Below are positions 1-8,681 of a stretch of 24,228 nucleotides of DNA, one piece after another. The stretch lies in assembly GCA_030849075.1 (NCBI GenBank), contig JASAOO010003131.1:1-24228 (forward strand), written 5' to 3'. The position numbers and the translations under genes were made by a program. The stretch's first letter is position 1; each line of letters opens with the position of its first letter. The stretch is from Zelonia costaricensis. Its lineage: Eukaryota > Euglenozoa > Kinetoplastea > Trypanosomatida > Trypanosomatidae. The notes beneath the pieces were generated by a model, which saw nothing but the letters and a program-made list of their open reading frames with translations, had not been told where the DNA came from and did not search any database.

Positions 1-238
1 AGGCAATAAGAACGATCGAGAAGAGCACGAGGACGCTGCAGCTGATCACCACCTCGACATCGACAGAGCGGGCGGTGTTCGACACTGTCAGGCACGTGGT
101 GAGCAGCATCGAGATGAGGTAGCTGAAGTCGCGCACCGACGTCTTGCAGTTGGGGATGGCGTTGGTGGAAAAGACGCCCACGAGCACGCCAACAATCACC
201 TTGCTGACGGCGATGAACGTGACACCTAGCATGTCCAT
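1..238 (-). CDS. PIN-like membrane transport protein, N-terminal part (cut by window edge)
   Basis: The reverse strand from 238 to 1 is open and encodes the first 79 residues of a membrane protein, beginning MDMLGVTFIAVSKVIV. By hand alignment 58 of these 79 residues match the start of the complete transporter encoded at 4720-2393, so this is its tandem paralogue lying downstream on the same strand. Two or three hydrophobic helices are visible (about residues 4-24, 38-54 and 63-79), as in the N-terminal half of the auxin efflux carrier/Mem_trans (PF03547) family. The start is supported by the identical GCAGCC leader bases and start codon in both copies. The rest of the gene, including the long loop and C-terminal helices, lies outside the window, so whether the copy is intact cannot be judged. 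Substrate unknown. Confidence 0.85.
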   Translation of the reverse strand, partial: MDMLGVTFIAVSKVIVGVLVGVFSTNAIPNCKTSVRDFSYLISMLLTTCLTVSNTARSVDVEVVISCSVLVLFSIVLIA

Positions 239-281
239 GGCTGCGTGTGGGGCCACTGGCGCGCGTGTGTGAATACACGTG

Positions 282-303
282 CTTGAAGGGAGGAGGCGGC
301 AGG
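282..303 (-). promoter_or_regulatory. Candidate spliced-leader acceptor for the partial transporter gene
   Basis: On the minus strand a pyrimidine-rich stretch (CCTCCTGCCGCCTCCTCCC) is followed by TTCAAG, with the AG at 283-282. Trans-splicing here would give a 43-nt leader. A second option is the (TCC)n tract at 695-666 followed by CCCACAG with AG at 633-632, which would give a leader of about 390 nt. No promoter is expected within a polycistronic unit. Confidence 0.4.
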
Positions 304-665
304 AGGTGCGTCAATGACGGCGGCGGGGGGGTGTGGGTTTATCAGGGGAGCAAAGAAGCGTGCAGTGTGGCTACAGCAGCCAAGGCGATGGCCGACGACA
401 GCGAAAGGCGCGTGCACGCACACACACGCACACGCACTCGCAGACGTGCACAGACTTGGACGCAGAGACACCGATATGATAAAGGAGCAGAAAAGACACA
501 TACACACGAAGAAGAAGAGGAAATACGCACAAGAAGGGAGGAAGCACGTGAAGACAGCGGAAGGGGGGAGAGGGGGGGAGCGCGGCTGGATGGCGAGGGG
601 TGCGTGTGTACCCGAGGACCCGCCGCGGGAGCTGTGGGATGGCAGTGCAGGGGGGACGACGGAAG

Positions 666-695
666 AGGAGGAGGAGGAGGAGGAGGAGGAGGAGG
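666..695. repeat. (AGG)n trinucleotide repeat
   Basis: About ten copies of AGG/GGA in tandem on the plus strand. In the transcribed direction this is a pure pyrimidine (TCC)n tract, which in trypanosomatids can serve as the polypyrimidine element for trans-splicing. Confidence 0.85.
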
Positions 696-1001
696 GGGGA
701 GGGACGCGGAAGAGCCCAATGCACATGACGTCGCAAAGTCAAGACAAAAAAGAAAGTGGACGATTCAACAAGAAGTCGGGGGAGGCAGCGAGGGGGGGAA
801 GGGGGGAAGGGGAAGGGAAGCGAGAAGAGAAGCGGGTGATGGGTACACCACAACTCAGCGGCACGGCGCCGTATGAGGAGCGCGACAAGCAAACGAGAAA
901 GACGCACCACGTGCGGGTCCGTCTTCGCCTGCAGTGCAGACACGTTGCTCTAGAAGTGGGGACAGTGGCGTCTGTGCGTCTTTGCGTCTGCGCATGGGTG
1001 C

Positions 1002-1025
1002 GTGTGTGTGTGTGTGTGTGTGTGT
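1002..1025. repeat. (GT)12 microsatellite
   Basis: Uninterrupted GT dinucleotide run in the spacer between the transporter genes; it reads as (CA)n in the transcript. Confidence 0.9.
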
Positions 1026-2392
1026 ATTAGAGTGTGAACGCGAAGTGCACACACTGCATCGTGGGCGCCGACGTCAAAGACAGCTGCACTGACAAATGTG
1101 CGGTGTTGTTGTTGTGTTTTTGTGTGTTTGTGGAATGCAGGCCACCCGAGACGCGATGGCGATGACGAATGGAAGCTGCACACATCAAGACTTGAAACCG
1201 CGAGTGAGACAGGGAGAGAAAGAGGGAGGGGAGTGGGAGAAGAGTGAGCTACGAAATCACAAACACATGACAGGTATGGCTCGGGCAAATAGAAGGAAAG
1301 AGAAAAAGTACGTGGCGAAAGCACAAGGCTCAGCGCTCACTCGAGAAGCGTGCGTGTGCGCATCGTTCGCTGAGATGACTTGCACACCGCACGGTGCATA
1401 AGGCCTCCAGCTGCACGCAGGGGGGCCGCGCCATTGCCGCAGTGCACCAAATATGAAACACTGAAGTCGAGACCCATGTGCACCACCGCATCGGTGACAC
1501 CTGAAGCCACCGGTATGAGACAAGACGTCGGTGCCCTCGCCCCGCGAACAGCGAACAGCTCTTCTGTTGGTCGTGTTGGTTTTGCATTTGCTCTTAGGAG
1601 AGCCCTGGACGACAGGAGCCCAGTCATTGCGTTCGAACATGCAGCCGAGTGCAACACGACAACAAATACGTGCACTGCAAAAGAGATACGGAGGACACAC
1701 ACAACCACACGGACACTTACGCATGCGTGCGTCGCGGGTACGCACACCTGTGAGGAGGGAAGAGAGAGAAGCGGTGCGGCAGCAGCGCGCACACCTTTTC
1801 GAAAATGGGCCGCCCTATGCCGCCGCCACCGCACTATCGTGTCGCATCAACACTTCCTTTTTTGGGATTTCCTTATACCGCCTGCGGCCGCACACCTCTT
1901 CCCCGTCTCCCCTGCGCGCGCTACCGGCGGCACGGCGCATCGCCGCCACACGCACACGCACACGCACACCACACACGTTTGCACTCTCACACGCTCCCGT
2001 GCATGCCCACGCCACCTCGGAGGTAGTCAGGTGCGAGCACGGTGCCTACGAAAGCGCGGAGAGAAGAAAAGTTGAAGCAGCGCAGCAGTGGAAAACCGGT
2101 GAATACACGAAGAGAGACGAGAGGCCCGTCCTTGTGCCTGTGCATCCGTGCGTCTGTGTGTGTGTATGTGTGTGCCTACGCGTGCATTCGGACGAAGGCG
2201 AAGCGACTGCAGCGCGACCCCCGCAGTGGCGGGAAGCTGACCGCTCTGGTTCGTGAATCGATGGCACACGAAGTCAACCTGTCCTGCGTTGCACCAAAGC
2301 ACACCACCACCGTCACCGCCAACGCGCGGGCTGGAATGAGCAGCCTGTTTGATCGTTGTCGTGGCTCCTCCCCCCCCCAACAACAACAACAA

Positions 2393-4720
2393 CTACAGCC
2401 GGGACGTGTAGCTGAGCCCGATCGCCGCCCACATTACCATGCTCACGGCGCACAGAAGATACTGGAAGAAAAGCATCTTCGACCACGGGTACGTCATGAA
2501 CTGCCGTGCGTTGAACAGCAGAGTGCTGTTGATCGCTGTCGGTGCCGCCAACTCAACCATGAGCACCATGATGAGTGTTTTGTCCAGCTTGCCCGCGCCG
2601 CCGAAGAGGAACGGCATTGTGTTGATGAGGAACAGAAGCAGGCAGAAGCTGAAGGCCGGCGCCACCACGAGGCGGAAAGCGATGATGCCCCACACAAACG
2701 TGTGCCGGATGCCCTTCAGCGACAGGGCGCTCTGCACGCTGTCCATAAAGCCGCTCTTGGGCTTCTTTGTATCCTCTCCAAGCTCGTCCTCGTACTCGGC
2801 CATCAGGGCCACCGCCGCCGCGCCGCGCATGGACGGCGGCAGCTGCCCGCGCCGCATGAGTGTCTGGAGGGAGAAGGACTCGTGCAGGTCGCAGGCCACG
2901 TCCTCGTGCTGCGAGTCGTACCACTTGGCGTACGCCCCGTTTTCGCCCAACAGGCGCCAGTCCTCCGGGTGCAGGGGCAGCTCCGTGTTCTGCTCCGCGT
3001 GGCGCTGACGCACCTGGCCGCCCGCCGCACCAGCCGCGGCGGCGCTGTTGCTGGCGGAGGAGCCGACGAGGTTGGCGCCGAGCAGCAGCAGCGACGACGG
3101 AATCGAGCCCTGACCGATCAGCGCCACCGCGTCCATGATCATGTCCAGCGGGCCGCCGAAGAAGAGACTGCGGATCGGCGGCACGACGCCGATGAACATG
3201 CCGATGACGACGGACAAGAAGGGTGGGCTGGTCATGAGCTTCTGGAAGAGCGTCCAGCTCCCGTGGCGCAGGTCACCCAGCTTCTGCGACAGCGTCTTGT
3301 GCCTCAGTGCCTTGACCTCGCTCTCGTACTTGACGCGGATGAACCCGGCGGCGGCCCAGTCGTACGGCAGCTGATCCGCGGTGGCCATCGTGAAGGCGTA
3401 CTCGGCGGCTGAGGTGGGCGTCATCACGGTCGGCGCCCCCGGCACGCGGAACGTCACACGTGACGGGCTGCGCGTGGGCACGAGGCGCGCCCCCAGCGGC
3501 TCCTCGCCATCCGTCTGCGCAAAGGAGCTCTGCAGCGAAGCGCACGGGTGGTCCTGGTGGTGTAAGCGGCCGTGGTGGGCCGCTGCCGCGCTGCCGTCCT
3601 CATCGTCGCTCTGGCCTTCCTGGGTGCCGGTGCTGCTGTCGCTGCGGCTGCTGCCGGAGGAGCACGAAGACTCATTGGGCACCACAATGTTCGAGGTGCG
3701 GCGCGACTCCATGAGCGGGTTGCCCTCGCTCTCCGCCGCGCTCACCGGCCGACTTGCCGCCCCCGACATCGCCGTTGCCACCGCCTCGTCGCCGCCGCTC
3801 GTATCCTCCTTATCGGCGTCATCGCTGGCCGGCTCGGGGACACGGTCGAGCGGCAGCGACAGCGTCTGCGTCGTTGCGTCGCATCGCGTCATCATCCGCC
3901 GGTGCTTGATGAGGGTCTCCCGAATCAACCGCTGCTTTGTGGCCGCCTTCTGACCGGCCTCCACGAAGGCGGGGCACGCGGACCACAGGTACAGCATGTA
4001 GCTGATTGTGAAGACGAAGATGTAGGCGGCGCCTTGGACCATGTCTAGGAACGAAACGGAGCTCGCGATGTTGGTCATGAGAGACAGCGGCAGCGTCACG
4101 CCGTTCTGGGTCGAGCAGCCCACCCACGTGGCGAAGGCGTAGCCTGCGTAGTCCTCGAGCCGCTGGTCCGGCACGTCCAGCGCGTTCACAATCTCGCCAC
4201 CCGCCACGCCAACCTCCCGGAAGTGCTCGCTCAGCACCACCGCCACGTACGGCACGCTGATCTTCTTCGCCTTCTTTTTTCTCCGCCCAACAGCCTGCGC
4301 CCCAGCCGCGCCAGAAGACGCGTCCGGCGTCGCTGGTGGCACCTGCGCCTCGTCGTCCGCCTCCACTCGGTCGTACAGGAGGTCGAGCCGCACGTCCTTG
4401 CGCAGCTCCTCCGGGATGCCGGAGTACTTGGGGTTGAGGCGGAAGAGCGCCATGCTCAGCGCCACACCGCAGAGCAGCCCGCACGCAATCAGGACAACTG
4501 AGAAGAGAATCAAGATGCTGCACCGGATCAGCACCTCCAGGTCAACCGACTTTGCGGTGTTGCTGATCGTCAGACACGTGATAAGGAGGGTAGAGATGAG
4601 GTAGCCAAAGTCGCGCAGCGTCGCGGAGCTGTGGGGAATCGACTTTGTCGTGAAGACGCCAACCAGCACCGCCACAATCACCTTGCTGACGGCGATGAAC
4701 GTGACACCAAGCATGTCCAT
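2393..4720 (-). CDS. PIN-like (auxin efflux carrier/Mem_trans family) membrane transport protein
   Basis: A 775-residue integral membrane protein with the layout of the auxin efflux carrier/Mem_trans family (PF03547). There are hydrophobic helices at about residues 4-24, 38-54, 63-94 and 190-245, then a long hydrophilic, acidic and Ser-rich loop (about 255-490), then C-terminal helices at about 500-525, 535-552, 678-706, 714-736 and 748-770. Family-like sequence is PPFLSVVIGMFIGVVPPIR followed by IPSSLLLLGANLVG in the second half. A further hydrophilic insertion (about 553-660) interrupts the C-terminal bundle. Relatives move small organic anions or auxin-like compounds across plasma or internal membranes; the substrate here is unknown. 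A paralogue begins downstream at 238. The start at 4720 is supported by identity with that paralogue and by an upstream acceptor. The open frame on the opposite strand (2042-3412) is a shadow. Confidence 0.85.
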   Translation of the reverse strand: MDMLGVTFIAVSKVIVAVLVGVFTTKSIPHSSATLRDFGYLISTLLITCLTISNTAKSVDLEVLIRCSILILFSVVLIACGLLCGVALSMALFRLNPKYSGIPEELRKDVRLDLLYDRVEADDEAQVPPATPDASSGAAGAQAVGRRKKKAKKISVPYVAVVLSEHFREVGVAGGEIVNALDVPDQRLEDYAGYAFATWVGCSTQNGVTLPLSLMTNIASSVSFLDMVQGAAYIFVFTISYMLYLWSACPAFVEAGQKAATKQRLIRETLIKHRRMMTRCDATTQTLSLPLDRVPEPASDDADKEDTSGGDEAVATAMSGAASRPVSAAESEGNPLMESRRTSNIVVPNESSCSSGSSRSDSSTGTQEGQSDDEDGSAAAAHHGRLHHQDHPCASLQSSFAQTDGEEPLGARLVPTRSPSRVTFRVPGAPTVMTPTSAAEYAFTMATADQLPYDWAAAGFIRVKYESEVKALRHKTLSQKLGDLRHGSWTLFQKLMTSPPFLSVVIGMFIGVVPPIRSLFFGGPLDMIMDAVALIGQGSIPSSLLLLGANLVGSSASNSAAAAGAAGGQVRQRHAEQNTELPLHPEDWRLLGENGAYAKWYDSQHEDVACDLHESFSLQTLMRRGQLPPSMRGAAAVALMAEYEDELGEDTKKPKSGFMDSVQSALSLKGIRHTFVWGIIAFRLVVAPAFSFCLLLFLINTMPFLFGGAGKLDKTLIMVLMVELAAPTAINSTLLFNARQFMTYPWSKMLFFQYLLCAVSMVMWAAIGLSYTSRL

Positions 4721-4742
4721 GGCTGCTCACGAAAAGCTACAC

Positions 4743-4764
4743 CGAACACGCGGTCGCGTGTTCG
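4743..4764 (-). promoter_or_regulatory. Perfect inverted repeat (hairpin) in the transporter mRNA leader
   Basis: CGAACACGCG (4743-4752) and its exact reverse complement CGCGTGTTCG (4755-4764) are separated by 2 bases. As RNA this would fold as about 9 base pairs closed by a four-base loop. It lies 22 bases upstream of the start codon, inside the predicted 74-nt leader, so it could affect ribosome scanning or act as a protein-binding element. The partial paralogue's leader (239-281) shows no counterpart. Confidence 0.6.
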
Positions 4765-4794
4765 TATATATAGTTTTACGTGTGTTCCCCAACA

Positions 4795-4830
4795 CTGTGG
4801 GGGGGGGGGGGTAGGAGGACGCAGGGAGGC
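4795..4830 (-). promoter_or_regulatory. Spliced-leader acceptor with C13 polypyrimidine tract
   Basis: On the minus strand, CCTCCTA followed by thirteen C residues (4811-4799) leads into ACAG, with the acceptor AG at 4796-4795. This is the nearest strong pyrimidine/AG pair upstream of the transporter start and gives a 74-nt leader without an upstream ATG. Confidence 0.65.
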
Positions 4831-5082
4831 GATCACCGCAAGAGTGAGCGCCTGACGTCCGCGGAAAGCAAGAGTGAGTGAGGAAGGTGGAGAAGGAGCG
4901 GGAGAAGAGCTGCACAGCGACGGAGCTGCGACGAAGCTACCGCAGTGCCCCCCTTTTTGATGCGGTTACGTGCGAAACTGTGTCTGTTTTTTGGTTTTGT
5001 ATTGTTGAGGTTTTCGTTGCTGTTTTGAGGTGGCACGGCTCACGGCAGTGGAGGCTGCGGCGCCGGTTGAGCCCGCGCGCGC

Positions 5083-5108
5083 GTGTGTGTGTGTGTGTGT
5101 GTGTGTGT
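5083..5108. repeat. (GT)13 microsatellite
   Basis: Uninterrupted GT run directly preceded by alternating GC (5074-5082). Such alternating purine-pyrimidine DNA can adopt Z-form. Confidence 0.9.
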
Positions 5109-5873
5109 TTGTTCCCCGGAAGAACGCAGGGCCTTGTGTAGGGACTGAGGGAAAAGAGCCGGCAACAACAACGACTGTCGTTCCCTTCGGCGCACGTACG
5201 CGTAGCCGCAGCACCGAAACGTGCGAGGACACAGCTGAGCGCAGACACGGGGCAGACAGGTGCTGCAAAGGGGGTTGAGAGGTGTTGGTACTGGTGGTGG
5301 TGGCGATGAGGCGATACGCTGCGAGGAGGACAGGGGGAGCTGAGTGGAACGGACGAATGCGCGACGCGTTTAGGGTTGACAACAGAAAAGCAAGCCGCTC
5401 GGCAAGAGCAGCGGGGAAGGGCATTGGGGAGGTTCACAGGGGTGAAAGGGGGAGGGGTCGTCGTCAGTGCCACCTTGTCCCAGCGCCTCGTCATCTTACA
5501 TCACCTCGGTTGAAAGACGAACGTGAGAGAGGGAAGCAAGACGGCAGACAGCCGCATCTCTTCCCCAGCTCACCCCACCCCACGCCACGTCTGCCGTTCT
5601 GTGCTGCGCTCGCCGACGCTCGTGTGGCAACTGTGCACGAACGCGCACTCCCTCTCTCACCCTCTGTGACTTCTAAAGGAGTTCCGCCTTCCCCATCGCC
5701 GCGCCTCTTGTGCCACGCAAGTCACGGGAGCGCTTGACGTTCCGGCGCAACGCTGAATTTGGCGTTGCCGCGCAATTGCGGTTCTCTTTTTCTTTCTTGA
5801 TACTTGTTTGTGTGATGGCCAGTCGCTTGCTCCTCGCAGAGACAGCGGCACCTTTCGGCCGTCGGTGTGCATC

Positions 5874-5895
5874 TGTGTGTGTGTGTGTGTGTGTG
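5874..5895. repeat. (TG)11 microsatellite
   Basis: Uninterrupted TG run within the 3' flank of the methyltransferase gene. Confidence 0.9.
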
Positions 5896-6118
5896 AGTGT
5901 GGTTGATGGAGACAACGTTCGAGAGAGAAGGACAGTCACGAGGGACAGCCGCCACAACGAGCTGCGCAAACTGGTCTCTGCCGAACGCACGAGAGGGAGG
6001 GGGGCCTGGGTAACATGCACACAGGAGGACGCACAGCCACACACACCACTACACATACACATACACACACGCACACGCACACGCAGAGAAACAGGCACCA
6101 AGACGTTTTGCCCGCGGT

Positions 6119-7954
6119 TCACTTCGCACCGAGGTCGGTCCGCTGTGTTGTGCTGAGGCGGGCACCAGCAACACGACGCAGCCACGCCCCCCACCCCTGG
6201 TCGCCCTTCTGCCGCCGCATCGCCTCCTCCAGCTCCTGCTTCCGCGCGGTCAGGCAGGCGGGGTGGCCGGCGGGCAGGTACGCGTCCACCGTATACGTCT
6301 GCTCCGGGTTCAGCACGCGGAAGTTCGCCGCGCTTACCTCGCGGGTGACGTCAAACTGCATGCGCGAGCTGCCGTAGTGGCGCACGTGCTCGCGCAGGAT
6401 GTCTTGGAACTCCTCCACGCTGCCGATGCTGCCAATGTTTGCCTTGCCGCGAGCGGCGGAGTCCTGGAACGTCATGAGGACCGTGCACGGCGCCGTGACG
6501 CAGTGCACGAGCACGACGGGGCGCCCAGAGAATGCCATGCGCCAGTTCTGCACCATGTTGAACACAAACGCGGCATCCCTGTTGGGCAGCGTCATCGCCA
6601 CGCACCCGTTGTCGCCCATGACGCCGCGCACGTTGCCGATAAACTCGAGTCGCCCAAATTGCGTGCTGAGGCGGCCGGCGCCGTCCATGCCGTCAATCAG
6701 CACGAGCTCGAACGGCTTGGCCGCACCGTCCGCCGAGGTGGCGGGCGAGGACGCCCCCTGGCGCGTCGACGCGATCGCCGTGGCGTGTTGTCGCACAAAC
6801 TCCACGGGGTCCCCAACGTGCACGGAGAGATTGCTCGTTTCCTGGAATCCGAGAAACCGCTTGCAGAGCCGCACCAGCGTGCCGTCGCGCTCCACAACGT
6901 GGACCTTGTAGTTTGGGTACACGGTGCTCAGCCACCGCGGCATCTCGCCCGAGTGCATGCCCAGCACCAGTGTTTCCACCGGTGTCTCCTTCACGTAGGA
7001 GAAGCGCCACGGCACCGTCGTCTTCCCTACGTCACGCAGAATGTGAGCCGGCCCCAGCGACAGCATCATCTTGCGCGCGTACTCCTCCTCGAGGTGTCCG
7101 GCGTAGGGGACGCAGTTGTTCTGTGTTGTGATGCCCTTGCACTTGACCATGCCATGCACGACCTCCTCCCCCTGCCCCGGCATGAACTGCAGGTAGTCCG
7201 TCGTGCTGACCACCTTCGCCACGTCCTCTGCCGAGGGAGGCGCGCAGGAAGACGCACCACCACCAGCAGCAGCGGCGGCAGCGGCAGCCACTGCACCTGG
7301 GCTTGTCATGTGCTTCCCACCCGCACCCGTGCCGCTGCCAGCCGTGGACGCTGCGGCGGCCGAGACGGGCTCCCCCGCCGCCGGGACGTAGTGGACGCTG
7401 CGGTAGTACACGTCGTCGCGCAGCCGCGGGTCGAACTCGGAGAGCTCCAGGCACACGACATCGACCTCGCCCGTCAGGTTCGCCGCGGACGGTCGCTCGT
7501 GCAGCTCGCTCGCCTCGCTGAAGAGGAGTTTCGGGCGCCGCATCGCCTCCTCCTGCCCCGCATTGGCGCTCTGCGGCACGTACAGGTTGCTCGCCACCCC
7601 CTCCACCCCCGACGACGCCGCGGCATCGCTGTGGATGTCCGCCACGGTGCCACGCCCGGTGTCGTCGGCAGCGGCAGTGGGGGAGGTGCCTGTGAAGCCC
7701 CAAAAGACGTTGTGCGAGGCCTCGAACGGGACGCGCTGCACGGGCTGCCGCAGACGCAGCTGCTCCTGCCGCGGCCGCACGAGGTGATCCGTCACCCGCC
7801 ACGCCACAAAGGACAAGAAGACGCCTGAGGCGACGACCACGTACGGTGATGCAAAGCCCTTGTCGACTTGCGCGAAGAAGAACGTAGAGGCGCGGTTCAC
7901 ATAGGGCCGCCGTGGGCGCTGCCCGACGAGGAACTGACCCGCCGGTGGCGGCAT
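6119..7954 (-). CDS. Membrane-anchored class I SAM methyltransferase, spermidine synthase/METTL13-like
   Basis: A 611-residue protein. A single predicted membrane helix (about 36-53, SPYVVVASGVFLSFVAW) follows a basic N-terminus, so membrane attachment, possibly mitochondrial, is an inference. Residues 58-300 are mostly linker with an Ala run (221-230). The catalytic-type Rossmann domain covers about 325-500. Motif I is TLVLGMHSGEMPRWL (328-342), the acidic post-I residue is E356 in VHVVERDG, the next SAM-contact motif is HVGD (379-382), and FELVLIDGMDG (415-425) follows. The arrangement resembles spermidine synthases and the C-terminal domain of METTL13 rather than other class I enzymes. The glycine loop is degenerate, so activity is uncertain, and it lacks clear polyamine-site residues. 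No substrate can be named. The large plus-strand frame 6263-7828 is its shadow. Confidence 0.8.
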   Translation of the reverse strand: MPPPAGQFLVGQRPRRPYVNRASTFFFAQVDKGFASPYVVVASGVFLSFVAWRVTDHLVRPRQEQLRLRQPVQRVPFEASHNVFWGFTGTSPTAAADDTGRGTVADIHSDAAASSGVEGVASNLYVPQSANAGQEEAMRRPKLLFSEASELHERPSAANLTGEVDVVCLELSEFDPRLRDDVYYRSVHYVPAAGEPVSAAAASTAGSGTGAGGKHMTSPGAVAAAAAAAAGGGASSCAPPSAEDVAKVVSTTDYLQFMPGQGEEVVHGMVKCKGITTQNNCVPYAGHLEEEYARKMMLSLGPAHILRDVGKTTVPWRFSYVKETPVETLVLGMHSGEMPRWLSTVYPNYKVHVVERDGTLVRLCKRFLGFQETSNLSVHVGDPVEFVRQHATAIASTRQGASSPATSADGAAKPFELVLIDGMDGAGRLSTQFGRLEFIGNVRGVMGDNGCVAMTLPNRDAAFVFNMVQNWRMAFSGRPVVLVHCVTAPCTVLMTFQDSAARGKANIGSIGSVEEFQDILREHVRHYGSSRMQFDVTREVSAANFRVLNPEQTYTVDAYLPAGHPACLTARKQELEEAMRRQKGDQGWGAWLRRVAGARLSTTQRTDLGAK

Positions 7955-7981
7955 CGCAACACCCCACGCACGGAGAGCGCA

Positions 7982-8027
7982 CTTGAATGGAAAAGATGGA
8001 CACCAACGGCGTGGCTGCGGGCGTGTG

Positions 8028-8070
<43 letters not shown>

Positions 8071-8169
8071 GTGTCGATGCGAAACGGAGGCCGCTGAGTC
8101 AGCAGTAACGCGAGGGAGGGTGACAGGCAGACAACAGGGAGTCGTGCACGAGGTCGCGTCTGCTGCGCT
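7982..8169 (-). promoter_or_regulatory. Two candidate spliced-leader acceptors for the methyltransferase
   Basis: The nearer candidate is CATCTTTTCCATTCAAG with AG at 7983-7982, giving a 27-nt leader. The farther one follows a long pyrimidine-rich stretch ending CTCCTCCACCCAG, with AG at 8169-8168. It would give a leader of about 213 nt containing the (CA)16 repeat and no upstream ATG that I can find. Confidence 0.35.
8034..8065. repeat. (TG)16 microsatellite
   Basis: A 32-base uninterrupted TG run, (CA)16 in the transcript, lying 80-111 bases upstream of the methyltransferase start and possibly within its leader. Confidence 0.9.
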
Positions 8170-8472
8170 GGGTGGAGGAGCGTGTGCCGTGACGTCAAGC
8201 GCGAGAAGGTGACGACAAAGAGGATTGGCAAGGAGAGTCGAGTCAAGTCGATGCAGCGGAAGGGGGGGTCATTGGGGGGGGGGGGTGGGAGGAACGCCAA
8301 CTGTGAGACGGGGGCATTCACATCACCCGCAAGCACATACCACCCGGACACGACGACCAACGCGCCACAGAGAGAGAGAGTGGAGGGGGGAGCGGACGAG
8401 GATGCGCGGCACAGCGCTGCTGAGGTGTCACGAACTCCGCTCATTTGCCCAGAGGCACAACCATTCGTTGCT

Positions 8473-8496
8473 TGTGTGTGTGTGTGTGTGTGTGTG
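8473..8496. repeat. (TG)12 microsatellite
   Basis: Uninterrupted TG run about 190 bases beyond the EF-hand protein's stop codon, so in its 3' untranslated region. Confidence 0.9.
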
Positions 8497-8681
8497 GCCG
8501 CCCGCGCATGACACATGCGACAGAGGCGACGGGGCAGTGCGGACACTCGTACCGGTACAAAAGGTGGGGGAGACGGAGGAGAGAAGAGAGAAGGGGGGGG
8601 GCCTGCCTGCGTGGCTCAATAAGCGCGTCGGTACGAGCGAGAAGGAAGGAGGTCGACTCGCCGTCGAACACACGGGCTCGG

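Larger units (their letters stand above)
239..2392. other. Spacer between the two transporter genes (2.15 kb), no convincing gene
   Basis: This interval holds the 3' untranslated region of the complete transporter and the leader of the partial one. Open frames on both strands are low-complexity (runs of Ser, Pro, Thr-His or Cys-Val from simple repeats) and match no family I recognise. Visible repeats are an (AGG)n tract at 666-695, (GT)12 at 1002-1025, CA-rich DNA around 1950-1972 and TG-rich DNA around 2155-2172. Directly after the transporter stop codon, in the sense direction, there are five TTG triplets and then a G run. Confidence 0.6.
4721..6118. other. Spacer between methyltransferase and transporter genes (1.4 kb)
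   Basis: This contains the methyltransferase 3' untranslated region and the transporter leader with its hairpin and C13 acceptor. Simple repeats are (GT)13 at 5083-5108 preceded by a short GC alternation, (TG)11 at 5874-5895 and CA-rich DNA at 6037-6085. The open frames here are short, unrelated to known families and biased by the repeats. I see no gene. Confidence 0.6.
7955..8681. other. Spacer between EF-hand protein and methyltransferase genes
   Basis: This 727-base interval holds (TG)16 at 8034-8065, (TG)12 at 8473-8496, a G12 run at 8274-8285 (C12 in the transcript) and other pyrimidine tracts in the sense direction. I see no coding region. Confidence 0.6.

Noticed and set aside
2042..3412. 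456-residue plus-strand open frame
   Set aside because: It lies largely opposite the transporter gene, is His/Arg/Gln-rich as expected of an antisense shadow in GC-rich DNA, and starts in repeat-rich spacer.
6263..7828. 521-residue plus-strand open frame
   Set aside because: Full antisense shadow of the methyltransferase gene, with Arg/His-rich composition and no domain.
7032..8546. 504-residue minus-strand frame overlapping the methyltransferase
   Set aside because: Out-of-frame shadow; its N-terminal part comes from CA repeats (Thr-His runs) and it has no recognisable domain.
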